Source: Caprella mutica (Eukaryota > Arthropoda > Malacostraca > Amphipoda > Caprellidae). Taken from it: a DNA stretch of 64,000 bases. How positions within the stretch are numbered: the stretch's first letter is position 1; each line of letters starts with the position of its first letter. The stretch covers positions 26,007 through 90,006 of the forward strand of contig CANNZV010005055.1 of assembly GCA_947561585.1 (NCBI GenBank), given 5' to 3'. Made by a program: the position numbers and the translations under genes. Below are positions 43,753 to 53,326 of this stretch, piece after piece. The notes beneath the pieces are model-generated. The model had not been told where the DNA came from. It saw nothing but the letters and a program-made list of their open reading frames with translations, and searched no databases.

Positions 43753-45990
43753 ATGCCAGAAGGCCTTGAAAGCGAAAGCCGCAAGCTGCTTGGCCGCTTG
43801 CGTGACACCATGGCCGAAGAGGCCGCCGGCCAAGAGCGGCTGGACAAGATCACGCACCTTACCGCGGATTCCATGGGCACCGAGGTGTGCTCAATCTACC
43901 TGTTCCGCGACCCTGAAACATTGGAACTGTGTGCCACACAAGGTTTGAACGCCGAAGCCGTTCACCAAACGCGCATGAAGATGGGCGAAGGGCTGGTTGG
44001 CCGGGTTGCCAAAACCGGACGTACCGTTAACAGCGCCGATGCGCCGTCTGAACCGGGTTTCCGCTACATGCCAGAAACCGGCGAAGAAATTTATTCCAGC
44101 TTTCTGGGTGTTCCGATCCAGCGCCTTGGCGAAAAACTGGGCGTTCTTGTCGTGCAGTCCAAGACCGCGCGCGAATACACCGCCGACGAACTTTATGCGT
44201 TGGAAGTGGTCGCCATGGTGCTGGCCGAAATGACCGAACTGGGCGTCTTTGTCGGTGAAGGGGCTGCGCTAACTGCGCGCCACACCCAGCCCGTGCTGCT
44301 GCGCGGCGCAACGGGGCAAGAAGGGGCTGCGATGGGTCATGTCTGGCTGCACGAACCCCGCGTCGTAGTGACCAACTTTGTGGCCGATGATCCGGACAAG
44401 GAACTCGAACGTCTGCGCGAAGCGGTCGATACTTTGCGTGTCAGTGTGGACGAAATGCTGGCCGGTGCCTCGGGCGATGGCGAACAGGTTCAGGTGCTTG
44501 AAGCCTACCGGATGTTTGCCAACTCCAAGGGCTGGATGCGCCGCATGGAAGAGGACATCGCGCGCGGTCTGTCTGCCGAAGCGGCGGTTGAAAAGGAACA
44601 ATCTAACGCCCGCGCACGTATGGCGCAGGCCACCGATGCCTATCTGCGCGATCGGCTGCACGATCTGGACGACCTTAGCAACCGCCTGCTGCGTATCCTA
44701 ACGGGTCAGGGGCGCGAAACCGGATCCGAGATGCCCGATGATCCGATCCTGATTGCGCGTAACATCGGACCAGGTGAATTGCTGGAATACGGTCGCAAGC
44801 TGCGCGGCGTCGTGCTTGAGGAAGGCTCGGTCGGGTCGCATGCAGCGATTGTTGCCCGCGCGCTGGCGATCCCTTTGGTGATCCACGCCGAACGCATCAC
44901 CAACGAAGCGCTGAACGGCGACCACATCATGGTCGACGGTGATCAGGGCATTGTGCATTTGCGCCCCGATGAAACCGTGGTTGCCGCGTTTGGCGACAAA
45001 CTCGCCATGCAAGCCGAAGCGCAGGAACGTTATGCGTCGATCCGCGACACACCTTGCATCACCGCTGATGGCAAACGGATCACCTTGCTGATGAATGCAG
45101 GGCTGATGGCGGATCTGCCGTCTCTGCCGTCATCAGGCGCCGAAGGTGTGGGGCTGTTCCGAACCGAGCTTCAGTTCCTTGTGCGCAACCAGATGCCGCG
45201 TCGGACAGAACTGGCCGAGCTTTATGCCCGCGTTCTGGATGCGGCCAAGGACAAACGTGTGGTGTTCCGGACGCTGGACATCGGGTCAGACAAAGTGCTG
45301 GCCTATATGAAACCACAGGACGAACCGAACCCGGCTTTGGGTTGGCGTGCGATCCGCGTGGCGCTGGATCGCCCCGGTGTGATGCGGATGCAATTGCAAG
45401 CGCTTGTACGTGCCGCCAATGGCCGTCCCTTGACCGTCATGTTCCCTTTCATTGCGCAATACAGCGAATGGAAAATGGCGCGCGAAGAGATCGACAAGGT
45501 TCTGGCACGCGAAGAACGGCTGGGCCACGCCATTCCGTCAAAGCTCGAAGTCGGCGCCATGCTGGAAACACCCAGTCTGGCTTTTGCGACCAACAAGTTC
45601 TTTGAAGAGGTCGAATTTCTGTCGATTGGCGGTAACGACCTGAAACAGTTCTTCTTTGCGGCTGACCGCGAAAACGAACGCGTGCGGCGGCGCTATGATA
45701 CGCTGAACGTATCGTTCCTGACCTTCCTCGAAGACATTGTGGAACGCTGTCAGGCCAGCCGCACCGTGCTTAGCTTTTGCGGAGAGGACGCAGGCCGCCC
45801 GATTGAAGCGCTGTGCATGGCGGCAATCGGGATCAGGACGCTGTCCATGCGACCGGCATCGATTGGCCCGGTCAAAAGCCTGCTGATACGCAGCAACCTT
45901 GATGAGGTCCGTGCAGTGATCCACCGGGCACGCGATGCGGGCGAACAGTCAGCACGCGACGCGGTCATGCAATATCTGGCAAGCCGGTAA
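43753..45990 (+). CDS. ptsP: PTS-Ntr enzyme I (phosphoenolpyruvate-protein phosphotransferase with GAF domain)
   Basis: The 745-residue enzyme starts the nitrogen-related phosphotransfer chain (PtsP to NPr to PtsN). An N-terminal GAF domain (residues ~15-160) would sense glutamine and 2-oxoglutarate. The phosphorylated histidine is in GSVGSHAAIVARAL (near residue 365), and the PEP-binding C-terminal barrel contains GAEGVGLFRTELQFL, FRTLDIGSDK and FLSIGGNDLKQF. Alphaproteobacteria use this chain for regulation, not sugar uptake. No PTS sugar gene is nearby. Confidence 0.96.
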   Translation: MPEGLESESRKLLGRLRDTMAEEAAGQERLDKITHLTADSMGTEVCSIYLFRDPETLELCATQGLNAEAVHQTRMKMGEGLVGRVAKTGRTVNSADAPSEPGFRYMPETGEEIYSSFLGVPIQRLGEKLGVLVVQSKTAREYTADELYALEVVAMVLAEMTELGVFVGEGAALTARHTQPVLLRGATGQEGAAMGHVWLHEPRVVVTNFVADDPDKELERLREAVDTLRVSVDEMLAGASGDGEQVQVLEAYRMFANSKGWMRRMEEDIARGLSAEAAVEKEQSNARARMAQATDAYLRDRLHDLDDLSNRLLRILTGQGRETGSEMPDDPILIARNIGPGELLEYGRKLRGVVLEEGSVGSHAAIVARALAIPLVIHAERITNEALNGDHIMVDGDQGIVHLRPDETVVAAFGDKLAMQAEAQERYASIRDTPCITADGKRITLLMNAGLMADLPSLPSSGAEGVGLFRTELQFLVRNQMPRRTELAELYARVLDAAKDKRVVFRTLDIGSDKVLAYMKPQDEPNPALGWRAIRVALDRPGVMRMQLQALVRAANGRPLTVMFPFIAQYSEWKMAREEIDKVLAREERLGHAIPSKLEVGAMLETPSLAFATNKFFEEVEFLSIGGNDLKQFFFAADRENERVRRRYDTLNVSFLTFLEDIVERCQASRTVLSFCGEDAGRPIEALCMAAIGIRTLSMRPASIGPVKSLLIRSNLDEVRAVIHRARDAGEQSARDAVMQYLASR

Positions 45991-46062
45991 CGCCGCGCGT
46001 CTTTTCAACGCAAACTTTGGAAGCCCCCAGCACCGGCATGGGATGGCGCGGTTTGACGCAAG

Positions 46063-46356
46063 CTAGTCAAAAATATCCTCAAGCACGTCAAACGCCTCTT
46101 CAAAGAACTTCTTGGTCCAGCTCTTTCGCTTTTTGCGGCGTTTGCCCTTTGGCCCTTCGGGGCGGTGTTTCATCACCTTTTCAGGGCGCGGGCGCGGATC
46201 GCTGTGGGCCGCGCCCTTCGCGTAGTCCGCACGCAGCATCTTCATTTCGTGCAAAGGGGCCCCGCAGGACGAACAGGCCAGCTCGTGCCGGTCTTTCCCT
46301 TTTAGAACCAGCGCGGCGCGGGTCCCACAATAGCTACAGGTGGCGATCTTGGTCAT
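46063..46356 (-). CDS. Small zinc-ribbon protein, hypothetical
   Basis: The 97-residue protein begins MTKIATCSYCGTRAALVL and has a second CSSCG pair, forming a four-cysteine zinc ribbon in the first 35 residues. A very basic stretch (RRKKRKSWTKKFFEE) and an acidic end (VLEDIFD) follow, which could bind nucleic acid or another protein. Ten upstream codons are open, but the ATG at 46356 matches the expected short N-terminus. It converges on ptsP. Function unknown. Confidence 0.7.
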   Translation of the reverse strand: MTKIATCSYCGTRAALVLKGKDRHELACSSCGAPLHEMKMLRADYAKGAAHSDPRPRPEKVMKHRPEGPKGKRRKKRKSWTKKFFEEAFDVLEDIFD

Positions 46357-46502
46357 TGGCATGCCCACAAGATGGGGCTGCGGCATCTGATGTGCAAGCC
46401 GTTGCTATGCTGCAATTGTGCGACATCTGTGCGCTTGTCGCCACAGCACGCGAAACATGTTAAAGTTGCGCATTTACATGTTCCATTTGAAAGGAGCCCG
46501 CA

Positions 46503-47417
46503 ATGACTGGCCCCACTGTTCGCGACGACATTCCATTCACGATTTCGACCCGACGCGTGACGCTTTTGGTAGGTTTCGCAGCGCTTCTTCTGCCGTTGGT
46601 CCTTTTGGCCCTTCCGAAGGTAACGCCAACCTGCAATTTCGACAGCCTGTCACACTACTACTACAGCCGGTTTGGATCGGACTATTTCGTCGGATCCTTG
46701 TGTTTCATAGGCGCGCTGCTGTTGTTTTTGTATGACATCCCGTTGGACAAACCGGGCTTCAAGGGGTTTCGCTGGTACGACAAATGGGCGCTCAAGGCCG
46801 CAGGAATTGCGGCATTTGGCATCGCGTTCTTTCCAACCTCCGGCAGCGGTTGCGAAGCGTTCTCGGGCGAAACGCTCAGACTGTTTGCGCAGGCCGACGC
46901 AGGATTTGCCAAGGCATTCACCCAAGGCGGCGGCGAGGTTTGGACCTTAAAGGCCCTGATCGACACCCACCCGGACCTTGGGAAGAGCCGGATCGCGATG
47001 GCCTTCTGGGAACTGACCGGGCAAAGCTGGCGCGGCGGCGCCTTGCACTATGGCTCTGCCGCTGTGATGTTCGCCGTGCTGGCCTATATGTCGTTGTCGG
47101 TTTTCACCCGCGTCCAGTCAGAAACCGCCCGTGAAGACGGCAAGGTCCCCAGTGTCGAAGGATCGGACGGGTATGTCGCATCGTTCAAAGCCATGACGCC
47201 CAAGAAAAAGACCCGCAATGTGATTTACTGGACCTGCGGAGGCCTGATTGTGGCGTGCATCCTTGCCATAGGCTACAAAAGCGCCTTCCTTGACCCTGCG
47301 GGCGTCGCCAGTTGGAACGCCAACAACATGACGCTGTTCTACGAAGCGGTTGGGCTGTGGGCCTTTGCTGTGGCGTGGCTGGTCAAAGGGCGGGTCATCG
47401 GTTGGCTAAACGACTGA
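46503..47417 (+). CDS. Polytopic membrane protein, unknown function
   Basis: The 304-residue protein has six or seven transmembrane helices (for example VTLLVGFAALLLPLVLLALP near residue 19, VGSLCFIGALLLFLYDI near residue 63, VIYWTCGGLIVACILAIGY near residue 240). An extracytoplasmic loop contains PTCNFDSLSHYYYSRFG, and a GSGCEAFSG segment may form a disulfide with it. The ATG follows GGAG. I do not recognise a named family; it superficially resembles membrane proteins of the DUF998 type. Confidence 0.7.
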   Translation: MTGPTVRDDIPFTISTRRVTLLVGFAALLLPLVLLALPKVTPTCNFDSLSHYYYSRFGSDYFVGSLCFIGALLLFLYDIPLDKPGFKGFRWYDKWALKAAGIAAFGIAFFPTSGSGCEAFSGETLRLFAQADAGFAKAFTQGGGEVWTLKALIDTHPDLGKSRIAMAFWELTGQSWRGGALHYGSAAVMFAVLAYMSLSVFTRVQSETAREDGKVPSVEGSDGYVASFKAMTPKKKTRNVIYWTCGGLIVACILAIGYKSAFLDPAGVASWNANNMTLFYEAVGLWAFAVAWLVKGRVIGWLND

Positions 47418-47428
47418 CGCGCCCTGCC

Positions 47429-48211
47429 CTATGGCTTGGCCGCGTACAACGCCACTGCAGCCGCGTTCGACACGTTCAGCGATCCAAACCCACCCGCAAA
47501 ATCGATCCTTACAAGCTGATCCACGGTCTCCTTGGGTCTTGGGACGCAGCCCCGGCCCTCGGCCCCTAGAACCAGCGCCACAGGCGTGTCACGCCCGCCC
47601 TTCAAGCGCGGCTTCAATGGTCTGTCCGGCCTCACCATCCAGCCCCAGCACGAGATACCCCATCTTTTGCAACGCCACGATCGTATCTGACAGGTTGCGT
47701 TCGCGCAGATAGGGCTGACGTTCCAACGCTCCACTGGCTGTCTTGGCCAGAGCACCGGTTTCCGGCGCCGCATGGTGGCGCGTTCCGATCACCGCCTGCG
47801 CGCCAAAAACCTCGGCCGACCGTAAAATGGCGCCCACGTTGTGCGGATCAGACACCCGGTCCAACAGCACCAGCCGCCCCGGCCCTGCATCGCCCGATGG
47901 AATGGCCACATCGTCCAGCCGGCCCCAATCCAGCGGCTTGACCTCAAGCACTGCGCCTTGATGAACAGACTGCGGATCAATCGGCGCTTTGAATTTGCGC
48001 GGGTCATGAATCTCGGGCGTCATACCTGACAACGCCACTGCATCCGACAGTTTTTCCGCCGCGTTTGGCGTCAGCATCAAGCGCAGCTTTTCGCGGGCCG
48101 GGTTTGACAGCGCGTCACGCACCGCATGCAGGCCAAAAAGACAAACGGTCTCTGCCGCCGACGCCTTTCTTGCCTGCTCTTTTTCAACAACCATTTCGGT
48201 TTTTTCGCCAT
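47429..48211 (-). CDS. rlmB: 23S rRNA (guanosine-2'-O-)-methyltransferase RlmB, TrmH/SpoU family, two frameshifts
   Basis: The central frame (48194-47589) holds the substrate-binding domain (AAETVCLFGLHAVRDAL) and the start of the SPOUT knot (LLDRVSDPHNVGAILRSAEVFGA). The C-terminal knot (DTPVALVLGAEGRG, DFAGGFGSLNVSNAAAVALY) is in another frame; one surplus base in the GGGCGGG at about 47600 explains the shift. The usual MAKKPKW start lies at 48211, one frame off, and would need one extra G near 48196. Both breaks are single-base and the flanking sequence is fully conserved, so the gene is probably intact in the organism. It modifies G2251 in the ribosomal P site. Confidence 0.85.
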
Positions 48212-48279
48212 GTCAGCCTCTTGTCTTGTAAGGAAATTCACTCGCACGCGGTTTACATGGACCGCAAGGGATTTTCTGG

Positions 48280-48308
48280 TTGACGGGGCTATTTGTCGAC
48301 TGTAATCA
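48280..48308 (+). promoter_or_regulatory. Candidate sigma70 promoter for tRNA-Tyr
   Basis: TTGACG (48280-48285), a 17-base spacer and TAATCA (48303-48308) place a start near 48315, about 24 bases before the mature tRNA. It is based on consensus and spacing only. Confidence 0.5.
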
Positions 48309-48338
48309 CCCGCTCACGCTGGGGACACCCCGGCGCAC

Positions 48339-48425
48339 GGTGGGCGACAGGCCGCAAGGTGTGGCAGGGGACTGTAACTCCCTCGAGGCGACTCACGCCT
48401 GGTTCGATTCCAGGGTCGCCCACCA
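48339..48425 (+). tRNA. tRNA-Tyr(GTA)
   Basis: A class II tRNA of about 87 bases. The acceptor stem GGTGGGC/GCCCACC is closed, the anticodon loop CTGTAAC has anticodon GTA, the long variable arm is GGCG-ACTCA-CGCC and the T-arm CCTGG/CCAGG has the loop TTCGATT. The CCA end is not encoded, unlike the two tRNA-Gly genes in this window. Confidence 0.96.
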
Positions 48426-48587
48426 TTCTTCTAGTATTGTTGAATTTGCCCCAAGGGGCAGCTTTGGTCGCATGATCCGCCAATATCTGCGGATGTCCAA
48501 TCGAAGTCGGCTTGCTTCGAAACATTCCCCACGAACCCGTGAAATATCGTTTAGTGACAGGTGCTAAGCGGTGGGCAATATGCGGGT

Positions 48588-49305
48588 ATGGAATATCTTT
48601 TTGCATATGGCGCGGGGCTTCTGACGCTGATCAACCCGTGTGTTGTCCCAGTGCTGCCAATCGTGCTGGCAAGCGCCCTACAGGCCGACAAACGCGGACC
48701 GTTTGCCTTGGCCGCTGGGCTAAGCCTGTCATTCGTGGTTTTGGGTGTGACGATTACGGCGTTTGGTCAGGCGGTTGGGCTGGACGCCGACATCGTGGCC
48801 CCGCGCCGGGGCTGTGATGATGGTGCTATTTGGGGTCGCGTTGTTGGTTCCACGTGCCAGCGCTGTGCTTGAAGGCGCAACCGCCGGATTGTCCGCCCGC
48901 GCAGATGAACAGATGGGATCCATCCAGCGCACGGGCCTTCAGGGGGCAGTTCTTCTGGGTGGTCTTTTGCTGGGCGCGGTCTGGAGCCCCTGTATTGGCC
49001 CCACCCTTGGCGGTGCCATTGCGTTGGCCAGCCAAGGCCAAAGCCTGCCGCATGTCACTGCGATCATGGTTGCCTTTGCCTTGGGCGTCTCGACGCTGAT
49101 CATTGGCCTTGCCTACGCCACCCGAGAAGCGCTGGGGCGTCACAAGGCGCGGCTGCGCGCGCTTGCGGATAAAACCCGTCCGATCCTTGGTGCCACCTTT
49201 GTGGTAGTCGGGCTGGCGCTGTTCTTCCGTCTTCACTACGCGATTGAAGGCTGGTTGATCCGCGCCCTACCCGCGTGGCTGATCGATCTCTCTGTAGCAC
49301 TTTAA
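48588..49305 (+). CDS. CcdA/DsbD-type transmembrane thiol-disulfide transporter, frameshifted
   Basis: This six-helix membrane protein passes electrons from cytoplasmic thioredoxin to periplasmic thiols. The first half (FAYGAGLLTLINPCVVPVLPIVL, with the conserved NPCVxP cysteine) and the second (LLGAVWSPCIGPTLGGA with the second conserved cysteine) are in adjacent frames. They join if one C is removed from the CCCC at about 48800-48803, giving DIVARAGAVMMVLFG. The break is therefore probably a sequencing error. The gene is followed after 17 bases by a thioredoxin-like gene, so the pair looks like a split DsbD. It is distinct from soxV at the other end of the sox cluster. Confidence 0.85.
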
Positions 49306-49322
49306 CCCAAAAGGACCACGTC

Positions 49323-49736
49323 ATGGACCGTCGCACCTTCCTGATCCTCTCTGGCGCAAGCGCCGCCACCCTGCCCTTTGCCGCTCAGGCGGCCCCAGCT
49401 CGATTACGCGCCGGGCTTGGTGCAAAAAAACCTTGCTGCCGGCGACACGGTATTTCTGGATTTCAAGGCAAGCTGGTGTTCGACCTGCGCCGCACAGGAA
49501 CGCGTGATCAATGCGCTGAAATCTGAAAACCCCGCTTACGAAAACAAAATCGTTTTTGTGAACGTCGATTGGGATGAATTCGGCAAGGCCGCTCTGAGCA
49601 AATCGCTGAACATCCCCCGCCGGTCAACTTTGGTTGTACTGAAGGGTGACAAGGAGCTGGGCGGATCGTGGCACAAACCGGCAAAGCACAAATCAAGGCC
49701 TTGATGGACACCGCGTTGGGCGCGGCATCCGCCTAA
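49323..49736 (+). CDS. Periplasmic thioredoxin-family protein, two frameshifts
   Basis: The gene begins MDRRTFLILSGASAATLPFAAQA, a twin-arginine-like signal peptide. A frame change at the CCCC of 49391-49394 (one C too many) leads into QLDYAPGLVQKNL, then the redox site FKASWCSTCAAQERV (CSTC). A second change near 49665 (one base missing) leads to GKAQIKALMDTALGAASA and the stop at 49736. The reconstructed protein of about 137 residues matches the C-terminal thioredoxin domain of DsbD-type proteins. It follows the CcdA-like gene and converges on soxF, and probably helps reduce Sox or cytochrome c maturation thiols. Confidence 0.82.
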
Positions 49737-49762
49737 GATTTTTTGATCCAAGCACGGCACCG

Positions 49763-49796
49763 AAAAAGGGGCGCGATCATCCGACCGCGCCCCTTT
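49763..49796 (-). terminator. Rho-independent terminator at the end of soxF, shared with the convergent thioredoxin gene
   Basis: An 11-pair perfect stem AAAGGGGCGCG/CGCGCCCCTTT (49765-49775 with 49786-49796, ten-base loop) lies between the convergent genes. In the minus direction it is followed by TTTTT, and in the plus direction by TTT inside the stem, so it may stop both transcripts. Confidence 0.85.
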
Positions 49797-49859
49797 CGCA
49801 TTTCAGTACCGATTTGTACGTTTCGTGAAAAAGACCTGACAAAACGTACAAAACTGGTT

Positions 49860-51128
49860 TTAGCCGAACATGTCCGACGTGATCCCCGAATACCAGCCAA
49901 CGCTTTCTTCATAGGTCGCTTTGCGCAGGTCGGAATCTTCGCCGGTCTGGCTGATAAAGCCATCGGTCTTGGCGATCTTTTCATCGGTCGCCTCATAGGA
50001 CGCGCCCACTTTGATGCCATCGTTGGTGTCGATCAGCGACCAGCACGTGTTCGAGAATTTGGCCGGGAACACCTTGGATCCGGTCAGCGCACCGCGCACC
50101 GCCATCGCCGCAACCTTGGCTTGGCTGTTTGCGGAAAAGCCAGATTTGGGCAGTCGCCCTGCGCGCTGGCATCGCCAAGGATGTGCACGTTTTCGTCCAT
50201 CCGCGACTGCATCGTGTGGCCGTCAACCGGCGCCCAGTTGCCGTCGGTCAGGTCCGCTGCGGCGCAAATCATTCCAGCCTTTTGGCCCGGAATCACATTG
50301 ACCACATCGGCCTTGATCACTTCACCGTCGATGTCGACGGTCATGTCGTCGGCATTGACCGACACTTTGTCGCCACCAAAGTCCGGGGCCGATCCGTTCG
50401 ATCATGCCACCATAGTGCTTTTCCCAGCCTTCTTCGAACAACGCCTGTTTCGAAAACTTCGGCTTGGGGTCTGCAATGATGATCTTGGCGGTCGGATTGT
50501 TGGCCTTGAGGGTGGTGCGCAACCATCGAAATCCGCTCATAGGGTCCGGGCGGGCAACGGTACGGGTTCGGCGGGGCAACCATGACATAGGTGCCACCTT
50601 CGGGCATCGCATCGATTTGCGCCTTAAGCAGCGCGGTCTGCGTCCCTGCCTTATAGGCGTGGGGCATCTTGCCTTGTGCGGCAACGCTCCAGCCCGGCAC
50701 CGATCCGTCAACAAAATCAATACCCGGCGACAGGATCAGACGATCGTACGGGCACTGCGCCGCCACCGGCCAAGGACACGGTCTTGGCGTCGCGATCAAC
50801 ACCAACAGCCCAGTCGTGAACGACGTTGACGCCGTATTCGGCGGCCAGCTTGTCATAGGTGTGCGCGATGCTTTCCATCGTGCGGAAACCGCCCAGATAC
50901 AGGTTCGAGAAGAAGCAGGTGTAGTAGGTCCGCGTCGGTTCGATCAGAGTGACGTCAATCTCGCCCTTGCTGTCTTTTGCGATGTAGCGCGCAGCGGTCG
51001 CACCGCCTGCACCGCCACCAACAACCACAACCCGCGGCCGTCCATGCCCAGCGGCCCTGAACCATCGGGGCGCTTAGGGATGCCGCAGCGGCTGCGGTCC
51101 CCAAAAATGCGCGTCTGTTAAATGCCAT
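49860..51128 (-). CDS. soxF: SoxF, flavocytochrome c sulfide dehydrogenase-like flavoprotein, five frameshifts
   Basis: The gene reads MAFNRRAFLGTAAAAASLSAP (twin-arginine signal) and then crosses five single-base frame breaks, near 51047, 50755, 50540, 50390 and 50135. Four are surplus bases and one a missing base. Pieces in order are the FAD-binding VVVVGGGAGGATAARYIAKD, TRTYYTCFFSNLYLGGFR (flavin-linking Cys), QCPYDRLILSPGIDFVDG, NPTAKIIIADPKPKFSKQAL, VNVIPGQKAG and the C-terminal FSNTCWSLIDTNDG. All segments match SoxF/FccB. SoxF is periplasmic, not essential for thiosulfate oxidation, and stimulates the Sox complex. The many breaks with conserved coding sense suggest low-quality sequence here. 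Confidence 0.88.
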
Positions 51129-51383
51129 GTCCGTTTCCTCCTTATTGGACCATTGCTTTTGCGGGTTTGCCAAATCAGGAAACCGTCCGGCTTGTCCCGC
51201 TTCGCCCAACCCCGGCACCGTGCAATACAATGCAGGAATGGAGCTTTTCTTTTCAATCACAGCGCCTTATGCGCTTTGGAAAATTGCTTTCACTCGGATC
51301 ACCGGGCACTTCGAACGCCTAACCAAACCAAATCTATTTTCAACTTTTGCATGATTTGGCGAAATCGCAAAATGTCCGACTTG

Positions 51384-52100
51384 CTACTGTAGTTCTCCGA
51401 AATAGGCCGCCAAGGCAGCGATCTCTTCATCAGATAGGCGTCCCGCCATCATCTGCATCACCGGATGTGGGCGAAGTTTGCGTTTGTAAGCGTGCATCGC
51501 GATCACGAAATCTTCGTGGTGCCAACGCGTGATCGACGGAATACCGTCATCCCCACCGTCGCTTTGGTGGCAGGTCAAACACTCGGACGCGAGATATTCG
51601 CCATAGTCCTTGTCGCCGACAATCGCCAGAATTTCGGGCGGCAGTTCGACTTCGCGCACGCGCGCGGTTGGAGCAGATTCAGGGATATCCTGCGGATTGG
51701 ATGTAAAGCTGCGCAGGTAGGCCAGCACATCGTCCCGGTCTTGTTTGTCCTTGATCCCACGAAACGACATGCGCGTGCCCGACACCAGAGCGCGCGGGTT
51801 CTCGATATAGGCATCCAACAACCGCAAGTCCCAGACCATGCCATCATCATGCGCGCGATCCATCGCCTTAGAGTAGTCAAACCCTTCGACGTTGCCAGCA
51901 CGACGACCGAAGATCCCATTCAGATGAGGCCCAGAGCGGTTTTCCGCTCCGGGCCCAATCTGATGACATCCGCTGCATTTGCGAAAGACCTTGGCGCCGT
52001 TTTCAACGTCACCAATGACCTCTGCTGCGTCTTCAGCAAACGCGGCCCCTACCGGGGCCAACGCTATAAATACCGCCGCAATTTGCCGCTTGAACCGCAT
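51384..52100 (-). CDS. soxE: SoxE, diheme c-type cytochrome
   Basis: The 238-residue exported protein has a signal peptide (QIAAVFIALAPVGAAFA) and two heme sites, CSGCH near residue 42 and CLTCH near residue 175. Expected axial Met ligands lie in SGTRMSFRG and the MMAGRLS region. SoxE is the small cytochrome encoded with soxF and may accept its electrons. Its start overlaps the soxD stop by one base (TAATG). A 255-base spacer separates it from soxF and may contain an independent promoter. Confidence 0.92.
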   Translation of the reverse strand: MRFKRQIAAVFIALAPVGAAFAEDAAEVIGDVENGAKVFRKCSGCHQIGPGAENRSGPHLNGIFGRRAGNVEGFDYSKAMDRAHDDGMVWDLRLLDAYIENPRALVSGTRMSFRGIKDKQDRDDVLAYLRSFTSNPQDIPESAPTARVREVELPPEILAIVGDKDYGEYLASECLTCHQSDGGDDGIPSITRWHHEDFVIAMHAYKRKLRPHPVMQMMAGRLSDEEIAALAAYFGELQ

Positions 52101-53326
52101 TACTGGAAGGTTCCCAGATAGGCCATGATCGCGTCTACATCGGCCTCTTTCTTGAGGCCCGCAAAGGCCATCTTGGTGCCCTTCATGGTTCCGCGTGGAT
52201 CAGCAAGGAACGCCGCCAGAGTTGCGTCATCCCATGCACCTCCGTGTTCGGACATGACTTTTGAATACTTAAAGCCATCCGCACCGCCAACCGCGCGACC
52301 AAGAATGCCGTTCAGTTCGGGACCAGTCCGGTGCTTGGCGCCATCACCAACCTGGTGGCAGGCCTTGCACTTCTTAAAGACCTTTTCACCCGCGGCGATC
52401 AAAGCCGGGTCAGCGGCGGCCACAACAACGGCCTCTGCCGCTGGCGCGTCTTGTGCCGGGTCTTTTGTTTCGGCCACCTGCGTGGTTTCTTCCACGGTCG
52501 GTTCAGCGGCAGCCTCTTCGGCGCCTTCTTCTTCCGGTGTCACATCAAGAACGGTCGCGCGCATGGTGATCTGAACGTCTTCCTTGCAGTTTTCCATGCA
52601 AGGTTCCGTCCGCCACTGGCTGTACTCCGTTTCGGCCCGATCATCGATGATGAAGCCTTCGGCGTTGGGCAGAACCACCTGATCCCAAGTGTCCTTGGAC
52701 AGTTCGAAATCGTCCTCGATCAAGTCGTTCGAATACAGGATGTAGGCCACGATCGCATAGGTTTCATCCGCCGACAGCGACTGCGCATCACCGAACGGCA
52801 TCGAACGATGCACATAGTCCCAAACGGTCGAAAGATAGGGCCAGTAGCTGCCCACGGTTTTCAGCGGATCATCATCAGCCAAGGTGCCGTCGCCGCCCGC
52901 CAGTTTGGGCCAGTTGTCGACGCCTTCGGCAAACGAGCCATGGCAGATCGCGCAGTTGTCTTCAAAGATCGACTCGCCATCAAAGGCATTTCCCGACCCG
53001 TCGGGCAAACCCGTGCCGTCGGGGCTGACGTCCACGTCCCATGCGGCGATTTCCTCGGGCAGAGCGGCACGGCCAAGGCCAAAGCGCAGGCCAACACCAC
53101 CTTCATCGGCATAGGCGGCTGCAACAATGCCACCTTCAGCGGGCGCAGTTGCCTCGGCCTGTTGAACGGGCGCTTCCGGTTCCGGGATCGGTGCGGGCAG
53201 CGCGGCCATCTTGGGCGCATTGCCGGGCATCGGTGCCACAAAGCGATCCTTGAAGTTTGCCGCTCCGGTCAGACCAATCAGCAGTGCGACGGCGGTGCCG
53301 CCGTAGAGTTTAAGAGACTTCGACAT
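52100..53326 (-). CDS. soxD: SoxD, diheme cytochrome subunit of sulfur dehydrogenase Sox(CD)2
   Basis: The 408-residue protein has an N-terminal signal/anchor (LYGGTAVALLIGLTGAANF) and a Pro/Ala/Glu-rich linker. Two cytochrome c domains follow: CAICHGSFAEGVDNWPKLAGG near residue 125 and CKACHQVGDGAKHRTGPELNG near residue 322, joined by an acidic Ala/Glu linker. With SoxC it oxidises SoxY-bound sulfane sulfur by six electrons. It overlaps the soxC stop by 17 bases, consistent with coupled synthesis. Confidence 0.95.
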   Translation of the reverse strand: MSKSLKLYGGTAVALLIGLTGAANFKDRFVAPMPGNAPKMAALPAPIPEPEAPVQQAEATAPAEGGIVAAAYADEGGVGLRFGLGRAALPEEIAAWDVDVSPDGTGLPDGSGNAFDGESIFEDNCAICHGSFAEGVDNWPKLAGGDGTLADDDPLKTVGSYWPYLSTVWDYVHRSMPFGDAQSLSADETYAIVAYILYSNDLIEDDFELSKDTWDQVVLPNAEGFIIDDRAETEYSQWRTEPCMENCKEDVQITMRATVLDVTPEEEGAEEAAAEPTVEETTQVAETKDPAQDAPAAEAVVVAAADPALIAAGEKVFKKCKACHQVGDGAKHRTGPELNGILGRAVGGADGFKYSKVMSEHGGAWDDATLAAFLADPRGTMKGTKMAFAGLKKEADVDAIMAYLGTFQ

